The notes under the pieces: generated by a model
What the model was told of the DNA's origin: nothing
Databases searched by the model: none
The model's input: only the letters and a program-made list of their open reading frames with translations
Shown: piece by piece, positions 46,037 to 54,520 of the stretch
How the letters are laid out: every line of letters starts with the position of its first letter
Numbering within the stretch: the stretch's first letter is position 1
Program-made: the position numbers and the translations under genes
Assembly (NCBI GenBank): GCA_022511125.1
Contig: JAFLSD010000006.1
Location: forward strand, 99,499-163,498
Source: Paramuribaculum sp.
GTDB taxonomy: Bacteria > Bacteroidota > Bacteroidia > Bacteroidales > Muribaculaceae
Length of the DNA: 64,000 nt
Direction: 5' to 3'

Positions 46037-46044
46037 CAAAGTTA
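46037..46044 (-). promoter_or_regulatory. -7 element of the aspartyl protease gene
   Basis: Minus-strand TAACTTTG; start of transcription near 46031, 28 bases before ATG 46003. Confidence 0.5.
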
Positions 46045-46146
46045 CCATTTTTTCAAAATTAAATTCAAATGTAATACAATCTACTTTTATAATAACTCCT
46101 TAACATTCTGATAATTTGAGTGTTATTATTTTAATAGTACTCTATG

Positions 46147-46197
46147 GAACCAAAAGAGGATAAAAATGGGTATTTTTACCTTCTGAAGCCCAACCTT
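46147..46197 (+). repeat. 51-bp imperfect direct repeat, copy B
   Basis: Same orientation as 44586-44636, upstream of the aspartyl protease. Here the hairpin TAAAAAT-GGGT-ATTTTTA is perfect, with AGG/CCT extending it across one bulge. Confidence 0.75.
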
Positions 46198-46218
46198 TTC
46201 CATGAAAGGTGTGCAGCA

Positions 46219-46249
46219 AACGTTAAAATTAAAAATTTTAACGTTTTTT
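46219..46249 (+). terminator. Perfect AT-rich hairpin with T-tract
   Basis: A 12-bp perfect stem AACGTTAAAATT/AATTTTAACGTT, AAA loop, then TTTT. No gene precedes it on the plus strand within 3.8 kb except the convergent acyltransferase, so what it ends is unclear. Confidence 0.6.
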
Positions 46250-46283
46250 AATTGTGGGGGGGGTAAATCTATGTCTTTTACGT

Positions 46284-46291
46284 TATATTTG
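46284..46291 (+). promoter_or_regulatory. Orphan -7 promoter element
   Basis: TATATTTG with no ORF for 730 bases; candidate start of a non-coding RNA or a long glsB leader. Confidence 0.4.
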
Positions 46292-46597
46292 CATAAAATT
46301 TGATAGTTCGCATTATCAGTATCAAGCGAATAGAACTAACACTAAGCACATTAACCATTATATTAACTAACTTTTGTTATTGATGTCCAACACCTTAAAT
46401 GCAAATACCAGGGCTTTCATATTATGGCGAACCCTGTTTTCAACCGATCCTTAGCTTATTAATCCGGCTTGGGAAATGACGTCATGTTGACATTCAGCCA
46501 TAATGCCGTCGGCTCATTCCCCGCTAATAAACTGACAACAGTCAAGGGTTCAGCGTAAATAATGAATTTATACAAAATGTTATAGTTAATTGAGGTG

Positions 46598-46624
46598 ACG
46601 GCTGCGTCGTGACGACGCGGCCGT
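46598..46624. repeat. GGCTGCGTC hairpin 1
   Basis: Stem ACGGC-T-GCGTCG / CGACGC-G-GCCGT with a 3-base loop; same family as the hairpin at 46672-46698. Confidence 0.65.
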
Positions 46625-46671
46625 TTCATAAATCTAACAAAGTATTGAAGGTAAAAATCGATAGAGTTTAT

Positions 46672-46698
46672 ATGGCTGCGTCGCGATGACGCAGCCAT
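46672..46698. repeat. GGCTGCGTC hairpin 2
   Basis: A perfect 11-bp stem ATGGCTGCGTC/GACGCAGCCAT, loop of 5. Shares the GGCTGCGTC core with hairpin 1, 74 bases away. Confidence 0.65.
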
Positions 46699-46976
46699 TT
46701 ATCTGTTTAAGCAATTAACTGAGGTTGGCACACATTTTACAGATTGACACTTTCTTTCGTGTAAAACTCACTTATCGGAGTGAAGTTTCATAGTCAGTCG
46801 ACCTTGATTCTCTCAAAAATCCAAACAGTATGAACTAACTTATACACTCAACCAATGGTTTGTTTAAACCGCGACTCATATAAATTTTGCTAACCGGAAC
46901 TTTTACACTGCAGACACATCGGCTGCCATTAAGTAAATTTTTAGGAGCGAAATGCGAATTTATCATCGAATTTATA

Positions 46977-46984
46977 TAAATTTG
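46977..46984 (+). promoter_or_regulatory. -7 element of the glsB-led run
   Basis: TAAATTTG; transcription start near 46991, so the GTG at 47001 is unlikely and ATG 47025 is the start. Confidence 0.5.
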
Positions 46985-47024
46985 CAATCTTGAAAAGAGC
47001 GTGCTCTCATCTGATCCCCTCCTT

Positions 47025-47960
47025 ATGGAAGAAAAGATAATAGACCCGATACCGGCAGAAATTTTAGAAACCGAACTTACCCCGGAGCGGCTTCTGCGTC
47101 CTACTAACAAGGGAAACAACCTTATTTACGTAGTCGATGCTATCAGTTGTCCGCATACCATGGAAGAGATTGGCCGTCTGCGTGAAATATCATTCCGAAG
47201 TGCAGGAGGAGGAACTGGCAAAGCATGCGATATCGACGAATTCGATTTGATGGATCCGCCATGCAAACAGCTCATTGTTTGGGATCCCGACAGTCGACAG
47301 ATACTCGGAGGATACCGCTTCATCACGGGCAAAGAAATAGCGCGTTCCGATAACGGCACTCCCCGTATCGCTACTTCCCACATGTTTAACTTCTCCCGGG
47401 AGTTTCTCGACGATTATCTCCCTTACACGCTCGAACTCGGACGCTCGTTCGTCATTCCACAATATCAGGCCTCGAAAGTAGGAGCCAAAGCCATCTATAC
47501 GCTCGACAACCTTTGGGACGGATTGGGAGCGTTGACCGTAGTCAACAAGGAGATTAAATATCTCTTCGGAAAGGTCACCATGTATCCCAACTATTCAAAG
47601 GAGTGCCGCGATATGATTCTTTACTTTCTCCACAAACACTTCCCCGATCCTGATAAATTGGTATGGCCGATAAAGCCTCTGTCCGTCGATTCCGACAAGG
47701 AGAAACTCGCCGAGCTTTTCACCGGCACTACATTCGATGACGACTACCGGACGCTGAACCGCGAAATACGTTCCCACGGATTCAACATACCTCCTTTGGT
47801 CAACGCTTATATGAGCCTCTCGCCGACAATGAGAATGTTCGGCACGGCTATCAACGATGAGTTTGGCATGGTAGAGGAATCGGGTATCTTCTTCGCCATA
47901 TCGGAAATATTCGAGGCTAAGAAAGAGAGGCATATCAACACGTATCGCAAAGAAATATAA
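47025..47960 (+). CDS. GNAT-fold N-acyltransferase, GlsB/OlsB-like
   Basis: A 311-residue acyltransferase of the ornithine-acyl-ACP N-acyltransferase (OlsB, putative hemolysin) family. Typical features: REISFRSAGGGTG, QLIVWDPDSRQILGGYRFITG, LELGRSFVIPQYQ and the C-terminal PPLVNAYMSLSPTMRMFGTAIND. In B. thetaiotaomicron the homologue GlsB transfers a 3-hydroxyacyl chain from ACP to glycine, starting glycine-lipid synthesis. The partner-type O-acyltransferase is at 41.5 kb. First gene of a seven-gene run. Assignment from recalled family resemblance. Confidence 0.8.
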   Translation: MEEKIIDPIPAEILETELTPERLLRPTNKGNNLIYVVDAISCPHTMEEIGRLREISFRSAGGGTGKACDIDEFDLMDPPCKQLIVWDPDSRQILGGYRFITGKEIARSDNGTPRIATSHMFNFSREFLDDYLPYTLELGRSFVIPQYQASKVGAKAIYTLDNLWDGLGALTVVNKEIKYLFGKVTMYPNYSKECRDMILYFLHKHFPDPDKLVWPIKPLSVDSDKEKLAELFTGTTFDDDYRTLNREIRSHGFNIPPLVNAYMSLSPTMRMFGTAINDEFGMVEESGIFFAISEIFEAKKERHINTYRKEI

Positions 47961-47974
47961 ATCAATAGAGCTTA

Positions 47975-48544
47975 ATGAGCGATACTAACGTCAGAAAACC
48001 TTATCCTCCCTCGCCCTACAGAAGAGGCGCCGACAACGGATTTTATTTCGGTATTTACCTGACCGGAATGTTTTTCGCGTTTGTACTCTCTGTTAAAATT
48101 TCCCTGTTTTCACTCATTACAATGGCCATGTTCGTGGCGGTGCCATTTCTCATTTATCGGTGGCTTCGCATAGCCTTTGTGGAAGATGGAGGAAAGAGTG
48201 CGATTTCATCCTTATGGATGCAGGGAATCATGATTTTCGCCTGCGGGTCGGCCATTGCCGGTGTCGTGGCTACCGTCTACCTCAAATGGATAAACCCCGA
48301 TTTCATTATCGACCGACTTCACGAGACGATCGATTTATATGAGTCTCTCGAATGGCCGCAGGGCAAAGAAATGGCTGACGTATTGCAGCGGATGATCGAT
48401 TACAGGATCGTTCCTTCGGCCATACAGATAGTCGTTGAGATGATATGGCTGTCGATTTTTTCCGGTTCGTTGCTGTCGTTGCTTATGAGTCTTTTAGCGA
48501 GGGCAAAATCCGTTAAACAATCTACCGACACTCCCAATAGCTGA
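47975..48544 (+). CDS. DUF4199-like membrane protein
   Basis: A 189-residue inner-membrane protein with four hydrophobic segments (about 24-40, 42-58, 82-102, 149-172). The layout fits DUF4199, a Bacteroidetes family commonly encoded right before a DPM1-like glycosyltransferase, as here (7 bases). Function unknown. Confidence 0.72.
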   Translation: MSDTNVRKPYPPSPYRRGADNGFYFGIYLTGMFFAFVLSVKISLFSLITMAMFVAVPFLIYRWLRIAFVEDGGKSAISSLWMQGIMIFACGSAIAGVVATVYLKWINPDFIIDRLHETIDLYESLEWPQGKEMADVLQRMIDYRIVPSAIQIVVEMIWLSIFSGSLLSLLMSLLARAKSVKQSTDTPNS

Positions 48545-48551
48545 CACCCAG

Positions 48552-49523
48552 ATGGATATTACAGTTATAGTACCTCTTTACAACGAAGCCGAATCGCTTC
48601 CCGAACTTGAGTCATGGATCAGACGCGTGATGGACGAGAACGGCTTCACTTACGAAGTGCTCATGATCGACGACGGTTCGACCGACGATTCCTGGGAGGT
48701 TATTAAACAATTGTCCGAAAGGAATCCGAACGTCAAAGGCGTTTCATTCAGACGAAATTACGGCAAATCGCCCGCACTGAACACAGGATTCGTTCGCGCT
48801 AAAGGCGATGTGGTTATAACAATGGATGCCGACCTCCAAGATAGCCCCGATGAGATACCCGAACTTTATAGAATGATAACCGACGATGGTTACGATCTGG
48901 TAAGCGGCTGGAAACAGAAACGCTACGACCCGCTGTCGAAAACGATCCCCACAAAGCTTTTCAATGCCACGGCAAGGAAAGTGAGCGGCATCCGAAATCT
49001 CCATGACTTTAACTGCGGACTTAAGGCCTATCGGCGCAACGTAGTGAAACACATCGAAGTCTATGGCGACATGCACCGCTATATCCCGTTCCTTGCAAAG
49101 AACGCCGGATTTACCAAAATCGGAGAAAAAGTGGTGAAACATCAGGCCCGTAAATACGGAAAAACTAAATTCGGACTCGATCGATTTGTCAACGGATATT
49201 TAGACCTGATGACTCTTTGGTTTACAAACCGTTTCGGAATCAAACCCATGCATTTCTTCGGTCTGTTAGGAAGCCTGATGTTCTTTTTTGGCTTCTTCGC
49301 GGCCGCTGCAGTCGGCTTCATCAAACTCTACAACATGCATGCTGGCAATCCTTATATTCTCGTGACCGACTCGCCTTACTTCTTTTTTTCACTCGTGCTA
49401 ATGATTCTCGGCACGCAGCTCTTCCTCACCGGATTTCTCGGCGAACTGATAGTCAGAAACTCACCCCGGCGAAACGACTACGAGATAGAAGAAGACATGA
49501 CTGATTTTAACAAACGGCATTGA
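48552..49523 (+). CDS. GT2 glycosyltransferase, DPM1/GtrB-like with two membrane helices
   Basis: A 323-residue polyprenyl-phosphate glycosyltransferase type. GT-A core: VIVPLYNEAESLPELE, MIDDGSTDDSWEV, DADLQDSPDEIPEL (DAD metal site), FNCGLKAYRR. A C-terminal pair of membrane helices (about 235-262 and 275-300) anchors it. Such enzymes attach a sugar to undecaprenyl phosphate for envelope glycans. The next gene starts 2 bases after its stop. Confidence 0.88.
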   Translation: MDITVIVPLYNEAESLPELESWIRRVMDENGFTYEVLMIDDGSTDDSWEVIKQLSERNPNVKGVSFRRNYGKSPALNTGFVRAKGDVVITMDADLQDSPDEIPELYRMITDDGYDLVSGWKQKRYDPLSKTIPTKLFNATARKVSGIRNLHDFNCGLKAYRRNVVKHIEVYGDMHRYIPFLAKNAGFTKIGEKVVKHQARKYGKTKFGLDRFVNGYLDLMTLWFTNRFGIKPMHFFGLLGSLMFFFGFFAAAAVGFIKLYNMHAGNPYILVTDSPYFFFSLVLMILGTQLFLTGFLGELIVRNSPRRNDYEIEEDMTDFNKRH

Positions 49524-49525
49524 CA

Positions 49526-50065
49526 ATGGAAAATCCTAAACTATATCCTGCCTTCCACGATCTGGTCTGCGAGCGTTATTCTTGCCGTAATTACACCTCC
49601 GAACCTGTGTCGCGCGAAACGATACTCTCCATACTCGAGGCTGCACGCCTGGCTCCTTCGGCTTGCAACCGTCAGCCATGGAAATTTATCGTGATCGAAA
49701 ACGACTCTCCACTGAAAAAAAACGTTATTGAGGCATACGACCGCCCTTGGGTTGCCGACATACAGGCGTTTATTATCGCTTGCGGGATACACGACGATGC
49801 TTGGCATCGCTCCGACGGCAAAGACCATACGGATATCGACGTTGCAATCGCAGTCGAACACATTTGTCTTGCAGCAGCCGCTTTAGGATTGGGCAGTTGC
49901 TGGATATGCAATTTCGATGTCAATAAAATAACCGAGGCTCTGTCACTTCCCGATGGTGTAGAACCTATCGCCATAATACCGTTAGGCTACCCACAGCCTA
50001 CCGAGAAAACCCCTCGGAAGATAAGAAAACAGATGGATGAGATTGTAGCATGGGGAAAATTCTGA
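49526..50065 (+). CDS. Nitroreductase family protein
   Basis: A 179-residue FMN-dependent oxidoreductase, a second and shorter nitroreductase. Motifs: VCERYSCRNYTSEPVSRETI, EAARLAPSACNRQPWKF, and AAAALGLGSCWICNFD. ATG 49526 is preferred over a TTG six bases upstream. Substrate unknown. Its 3' end overlaps the DUF6452 gene by 16 bases. Confidence 0.87.
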   Translation: MENPKLYPAFHDLVCERYSCRNYTSEPVSRETILSILEAARLAPSACNRQPWKFIVIENDSPLKKNVIEAYDRPWVADIQAFIIACGIHDDAWHRSDGKDHTDIDVAIAVEHICLAAAALGLGSCWICNFDVNKITEALSLPDGVEPIAIIPLGYPQPTEKTPRKIRKQMDEIVAWGKF

Positions 50066-50568
50066 GACATATCATTCCTTTCATTGGAGTCGCTGTGCTC
50101 GCGATCTCGGCGATACTGCCCGCTTGCAACACTGTCGGATGTCTCGAAAACCAGAGTAGCGTTCCTCTCGCCGGATTTTACTCTTCGACTACGGGCGGTA
50201 AAATATCCGTCGACTCAATCTGGGTTTACGGTATCGGAGCGCCGGGCGACAGTATGCTCAACACTTCCCTCAGGGCTTCGACTGTCTATCTCCCCTTTAG
50301 AGCCGAACAGCCTTCCACCTCATTTGCCATCAGATATTTGCAATCCGACCTCAACTTTCCGGCCCTTATCGACACTATTAAGTTCTCCTATGACAGCGAG
50401 CCGCGATTTGTGAGCGAAGAGTGTGGAGCGATGTTCTTCTATCATATCACTGGAATCTCTTACACCACCCATCTGATCGATTCCGTAGCCGTAATCGACT
50501 CATTGATTAATAATTTCGACACCGAAAGAATCAAAATATTCTACCGGACAGCCGAACCGAATGTTTAG
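50050..50568 (+). CDS. DUF6452-like lipoprotein
   Basis: A 172-residue exported protein; hydrophobic N-terminus followed by LPAC at 23-26 (lipobox). Repeated SIWVYGIG and extracellular-type beta strands. The family is Bacteroidetes-specific and its usual neighbour is DUF6048, as here. Function unknown, presumably envelope. Confidence 0.75.
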   Translation: MGKILRHIIPFIGVAVLAISAILPACNTVGCLENQSSVPLAGFYSSTTGGKISVDSIWVYGIGAPGDSMLNTSLRASTVYLPFRAEQPSTSFAIRYLQSDLNFPALIDTIKFSYDSEPRFVSEECGAMFFYHITGISYTTHLIDSVAVIDSLINNFDTERIKIFYRTAEPNV

Positions 50569-50588
50569 AAGCGAAACAACGCAATAAG

Positions 50589-51470
50589 ATGGATCGACTA
50601 ATCAGAACATTACTTTTAATCGCAGTTTTCGCCGTCATATCAGCCGTCGGGGTCGATGCTTGGGGTCAACGACGTATCACCCCCGTCACTCCCACTCCCC
50701 CGACTACGAAACAAGAAACGCCGGAATTCGACCGATCTCGGCTCCAAGAACAACGCGATGCTCAAGGAAGGGTTGTACTGGTCGATACTGTGACCGGCAG
50801 TGAATATGTCGACTCTATCATGCTGCCTAAAGCGGTTGGAAATCTCTATCCGCTTGTCAGCGGCGTTTCAATTGGAGTGGATGTTTGGGATCCAGTAATG
50901 AGGATTCTCGGACAACAATACGGCGGAGTAGGATTCATGGGCCAAGTCTCGCTCCACAACCGTTTCTTCCCTACCTTCGAACTCGGTTTTTCCACAGCTA
51001 AAATCTCTCCCGCCGACATGAATTATACTTTTAAAAGTCCCTTCGCGCCATATTTTAAGATAGGTGCCGATTATAATATCTTCTACAACTCCAACAATGC
51101 ATATCAGCTGCATGTAGGGCTTCGTTACGGATTCTCCGCCTTCAGCTACTCCATTGACAATATCGACGTCAACAGCAATTACTGGGATGAATCCACATTT
51201 TTCAACATCCCCTCGCAGAACGCTACTGTAGGATTCTGGGAATTTACTGCCGGAGTGACGGTTAAGATTTCCGGACCCATATCAATGGGATGGGCGTTCA
51301 AATACCGCTCCATCCTCCATGAAAGCAAAAACACCTACGGACCCACAATGTACGTGCCCGGCTTCGGAAAACGGGCCAACCCGATCACAGGCAGTTTTTA
51401 CGTAATTTACACACTCCCACTGAACAAATCTGCTTATCCGAAGGTTGATAATAATGAACACAAACATTAA
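50589..51470 (+). CDS. DUF6048-like outer-membrane beta-barrel protein
   Basis: A 293-residue protein with an N-terminal signal peptide (about 1-26), a Pro/Thr-rich linker, then alternating strands (VGLRYGFSAFSYS, GFWEFTAGVTVKI, MGWAFKYRSIL) ending in an aromatic-rich strand, consistent with a small outer-membrane barrel. Linked with DUF6452 in this order in Bacteroidetes. Function unknown. Confidence 0.75.
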   Translation: MDRLIRTLLLIAVFAVISAVGVDAWGQRRITPVTPTPPTTKQETPEFDRSRLQEQRDAQGRVVLVDTVTGSEYVDSIMLPKAVGNLYPLVSGVSIGVDVWDPVMRILGQQYGGVGFMGQVSLHNRFFPTFELGFSTAKISPADMNYTFKSPFAPYFKIGADYNIFYNSNNAYQLHVGLRYGFSAFSYSIDNIDVNSNYWDESTFFNIPSQNATVGFWEFTAGVTVKISGPISMGWAFKYRSILHESKNTYGPTMYVPGFGKRANPITGSFYVIYTLPLNKSAYPKVDNNEHKH

Positions 51471-51485
51471 TCAACCGTCAGAAAG

Positions 51486-52223
51486 ATGAAAAAAATCGTT
51501 ATTATCGGAGCTTCGTCAGGCTTGGGACTGCGGATGGCCACTGATTTTGCCCGCGTGGGTTGTCGCGTCGGATTAGCCGCTCGCCGTACCGACACATTGG
51601 AAGAAATAAAAGCGCTTTATCCCGATCGGGTGGCGGTTAGTTGCATTGATGTCAGAGCGACCGATTCGGTAAAGAAATTCTACGATCTCATAGAGCTGAT
51701 CGACGGGATGGATATCCTTATTTACGCCTCTGGGGTCGGTTTTCAGGATCCCGAACTTAACGATTCGAAAATACGTGACATCGTCGACACCAACTGCACC
51801 GGTTTCGCGCGTATTCTTGCTGCGGCCTATCGATATTACCGCGAGACGGCTAACGTCAGACCCGGACAGATTGCCGCCATAACATCTATAGCCGGAACCA
51901 AAGGAATAGGGCTCGCGGCTGCCTACAGCGCTTCAAAACGATTCCAGCGTAATTTTATCGACGCTCTCGAACAATTGGCCTATACTCAGCAAGTCAATGT
52001 CAAGTTCACCGACATTCGGCCCGGATTTGTTCGCACCCCGTTCTTAAATCCTGCGATTGAATATCCCATGATTCTTTCTGTCAACAAGGCCGCGCCGCTG
52101 ATTGAGACAGCTATTTTGAGGAAACGTCGCGTCGCATACATCGACTCCCGTTGGGGTGTGGTTAACGGCCTCTGGAGTCTCGTTCCTCAAGCCGTGTGGA
52201 AACACGTTTCGCTCGACATCTGA
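51486..52223 (+). CDS. Short-chain dehydrogenase/reductase
   Basis: A 245-residue classical SDR: NAD(P)-binding GASSGLG at 8-14, catalytic S134, Y147 and K151 (YSASK), ASGVG at 81-85. An Arg-rich stretch after beta-2 (AARR) suggests NADPH preference. Substrate unknown. Last gene of the run; a terminator follows. Confidence 0.92.
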   Translation: MKKIVIIGASSGLGLRMATDFARVGCRVGLAARRTDTLEEIKALYPDRVAVSCIDVRATDSVKKFYDLIELIDGMDILIYASGVGFQDPELNDSKIRDIVDTNCTGFARILAAAYRYYRETANVRPGQIAAITSIAGTKGIGLAAAYSASKRFQRNFIDALEQLAYTQQVNVKFTDIRPGFVRTPFLNPAIEYPMILSVNKAAPLIETAILRKRRVAYIDSRWGVVNGLWSLVPQAVWKHVSLDI

Positions 52224-52250
52224 AACATCACAAGCATAATTTAACTGATC

Positions 52251-52287
52251 AAGATGCGTGGGCTTTCTCATGCATCTTTTGTTTTTT
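52251..52287 (+). terminator. Terminator of the glsB-SDR run
   Basis: AAGATGCGTG pairs with CATGCATCTT (one wobble), then TTTTGTTTTTT. The T-tract overlaps the -33 region of the next promoter. Confidence 0.8.
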
Positions 52288-52309
52288 GTTGCCAATCTTT
52301 TTAAATTTG
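52278..52309 (+). promoter_or_regulatory. Promoter of the LemA-like gene
   Basis: TTTG at 52278-52281, 20-base spacer, TAAATTTG at 52302-52309. Confidence 0.6.
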
Positions 52310-52355
52310 CAGTATTAAACGTTCATAGAAATCACATAAATAACAACTTATCAAC

Positions 52356-52883
52356 ATGACAGCTTCATTAATCATAATCCTTTCATGCCTGGCGATTGTT
52401 ATAATCCTCATTTCCATGTATTTTTCATACAACAACAAGGAAATAGCATTGCGCAAGGAGTCAGAAGCACAGCGAGGCAAAATAGAAACCGTCAGAGACC
52501 GTATGTTCCAGATTATCAGAGAGCAGGCCAACGTCTCTAACGAATACCGCGAAGCTTTCGAAAAAATCTACCCCGAAATAATTGCCGGAAGATATCAGCA
52601 GGGCGGAGAACTCATGAAATGGATTCAGGAGGCCAACCCGCAGTTCGACACTTCACTCTATCAGACCGTTTCCAATTCCATCGATGTACAGCGTACTGCT
52701 TTCACTTCCACCCAAAACCGCATGCTTGATATTATCAACCAGCGTGCAACACTTATCGAATCATATCCAAGCCGATGGTTCATAAAAAACAAGTCAGCCA
52801 TTGAATATACCCCCATATCCACTTCTGCCACGAAACAGGTGATGGCAACGGGTGTGGACGATTATACCTTCTCATTCAAATAA
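52356..52883 (+). CDS. LemA-like single-pass membrane protein
   Basis: A 175-residue protein: one N-terminal membrane helix (4-26) followed by a long helical domain. The pattern ...FTSTQNRMLDIINQRATLIESYPSRWFI is LemA-like (E/Q-x-x-x-N-R...YN...FPS), but the N-terminal half is divergent. LemA proteins are of uncertain function, thought to work with membrane partners. Its TAA stop is followed in the same frame by the next ORF, nine bases later. Confidence 0.6.
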   Translation: MTASLIIILSCLAIVIILISMYFSYNNKEIALRKESEAQRGKIETVRDRMFQIIREQANVSNEYREAFEKIYPEIIAGRYQQGGELMKWIQEANPQFDTSLYQTVSNSIDVQRTAFTSTQNRMLDIINQRATLIESYPSRWFIKNKSAIEYTPISTSATKQVMATGVDDYTFSFK

Positions 52884-52892
52884 TACGGGGCA

Positions 52893-54011
52893 TTGATTGC
52901 CTTTGCTTATGCCATACCGGTAGTCGCATGCCTCCTTCTCTATTTCGCACTTGATTTCAGAGGGGAATGGTGGATTTTTCTCTGTGTCCTTGGTGGAGGC
53001 GAAGGCTTTGTTGGACTGTTGCATTTTCTTTTCATGCGCCGTTATATGTCGGCTCGCGAATATCTCGGCTCGATGGTCGACAGCGTGCATTACGAAGCGC
53101 CGTGGACCGAACTGAGAGTGCGATACGAAACGCGAACCGACAGCAAAGGAAGAAGTTATACTGTCCGGCGCGTGGATCGGATATACCATCCGGAGCAATA
53201 TTATTTTTTCACTACGATTGGAAGTCGTTACGACACGGATAGCGATTTCTTCAGCCGAGTGGTTGTCACGTGGCAACTCCCTCGAAGAAACGACTCGTGG
53301 AGTGGAGGCCATATACAAGGAGGTATTAGATTCGGCCACCATTATACCATGGACGATTTCACACCCCAAGAAAGAGAAAATCCCGAAAATTGGATTGCCG
53401 TAACCGAACGACATTCCTACAAAAACAAGATACAATGCTCAAACTCCATTTTCAAGTTCGAAAAAATAAGCCCTGACAAAGCACGCGAACTTGGACTCTG
53501 CGACTATCCCCGCATTGCCGAATATGATGCGCCGGCAATCCTGTCTGACGACTTCACGGTCACACCCGATGTCGACCTTATGTTCCGTCGGTTCAATGCC
53601 AGATATGCTTCCGAAATGGAAATGCGACTCTTCATACTCCTTTTTAGAGCTGACCGCGGCATTGGCATAGCTGAAATGCAACGAGCCTACTGGCAGGGTG
53701 GTAACAAAAATGAATTCGTCGTATGCATCGGACTCGAAGATGACGGCTCAGTCAGATGGGCGCGCACATTCAGTTGGGCTGACGAACAAACGGTTGAAGT
53801 GGAGACAGATCAATGGCTCATGCATAATCCTACGCTCGACTGGAAGGATTTTCACGACATATTGCGCCTCAAAATCCAGTCTTGGAAACGAAAGGAGTTC
53901 AAGGACTTCGACTACATAAACGTCACACTTCCGCAGAGGTATTTCGTCTGGACTCTCATGCTGAGTATTGTCGAAAATGGCATCCTGCTTTATTTTCTCG
54001 CTATCTACTGA
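52893..54011 (+). CDS. Membrane protein with large soluble domain, TTG start
   Basis: A 372-residue protein of unknown family. Two membrane helices at the N-terminus (about 2-18 and 25-45), one at the extreme C-terminus (about 352-371), and a large domain between them rich in charged and aromatic residues. The first available start is TTG at 52893 preceded by ACGGGGCA; there is no ATG before about codon 48. It is in frame with the LemA-like gene, separated by one stop. The pair probably acts together in the membrane (inference). Confidence 0.65.
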   Translation: MIAFAYAIPVVACLLLYFALDFRGEWWIFLCVLGGGEGFVGLLHFLFMRRYMSAREYLGSMVDSVHYEAPWTELRVRYETRTDSKGRSYTVRRVDRIYHPEQYYFFTTIGSRYDTDSDFFSRVVVTWQLPRRNDSWSGGHIQGGIRFGHHYTMDDFTPQERENPENWIAVTERHSYKNKIQCSNSIFKFEKISPDKARELGLCDYPRIAEYDAPAILSDDFTVTPDVDLMFRRFNARYASEMEMRLFILLFRADRGIGIAEMQRAYWQGGNKNEFVVCIGLEDDGSVRWARTFSWADEQTVEVETDQWLMHNPTLDWKDFHDILRLKIQSWKRKEFKDFDYINVTLPQRYFVWTLMLSIVENGILLYFLAIY

Positions 54012-54072
54012 TTCATCCTGAACTTTTACGATATCCGTTTGTTTTTTATACAAACATTTAAAACTTACGGCT

Positions 54073-54477
54073 ATGAAAAAGACATTTCTTACAGTAGCAT
54101 TTGCTGCTACATTGCTGATCGGCTCAACCGGTGCGTTTGCTGCTAACGGATATAATAACGACTGTGCCCAAAACGATACGACCTGCACTCCACTCGTTGT
54201 AAAAGCCTACGATCAGACTAAAGACGGAACTATCAAGGTTTATAAAAAAGCGAAAAAAGGAACTATTAAAACCTATGACCAAGTGGCGGCTGCAACCGAC
54301 ACTGCCTATGTCAAGACTAAGGATGCCACAGTCAACACCTACGATAAGGTAGCCAACGGAACGGTTAAAACATACGATAAAGCCTCCAAAGCCACTGTTA
54401 AGACATACGACAAGGCAAAAAAAGGAACCAAAAAAGCATACAACGAAGTCAAAGACGAATTCAAAAAGATATTCTAA
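54073..54477 (+). CDS. Secreted 11-residue-repeat protein (LEA-like), unknown
   Basis: A 134-residue protein with a signal peptide (MKKTFLTVAFAATLLIGSTGAFA). The mature part is a run of about seven units of 11 residues with consensus T-V-K-T-Y-D-K-A-x-K-G, for example TVKTYDKASKA directly followed by TVKTYDKAKKG. The unit length and Lys/Asp/Thr/Ala bias are like 11-mer amphipathic helices of LEA proteins, apolipoproteins and synuclein. It may coat membranes or act as a periplasmic protectant (inference). Two Cys (NDCAQ, TTCTP) lie at the start of the mature chain. A terminator-like repeat follows. Confidence 0.7.
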   Translation: MKKTFLTVAFAATLLIGSTGAFAANGYNNDCAQNDTTCTPLVVKAYDQTKDGTIKVYKKAKKGTIKTYDQVAAATDTAYVKTKDATVNTYDKVANGTVKTYDKASKATVKTYDKAKKGTKKAYNEVKDEFKKIF

Positions 54478-54520
54478 CCCTATATAAAACGATACCGCAG
54501 ATATCGTCTGCCATTTTTTG

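Larger units (their letters stand above)
46045..46976. other. Long non-coding interval
   Basis: About 930 bases without a convincing gene. Contents: repeat copy B (46147-46197), a strong hairpin terminator (46219-46249), a TATATTTG promoter element (46284-46291) with no ORF behind it, and two GC-rich hairpins (46598-46624, 46672-46698). A non-coding transcript from 46.3 to 46.6 or 46.7 kb is possible. Confidence 0.55.

Noticed and set aside
46459-46698. 79-codon minus-strand ORF in the 46-47 kb gap
   Set aside because: It runs through both GC-rich hairpins and has no recognisable features; treated as non-coding.
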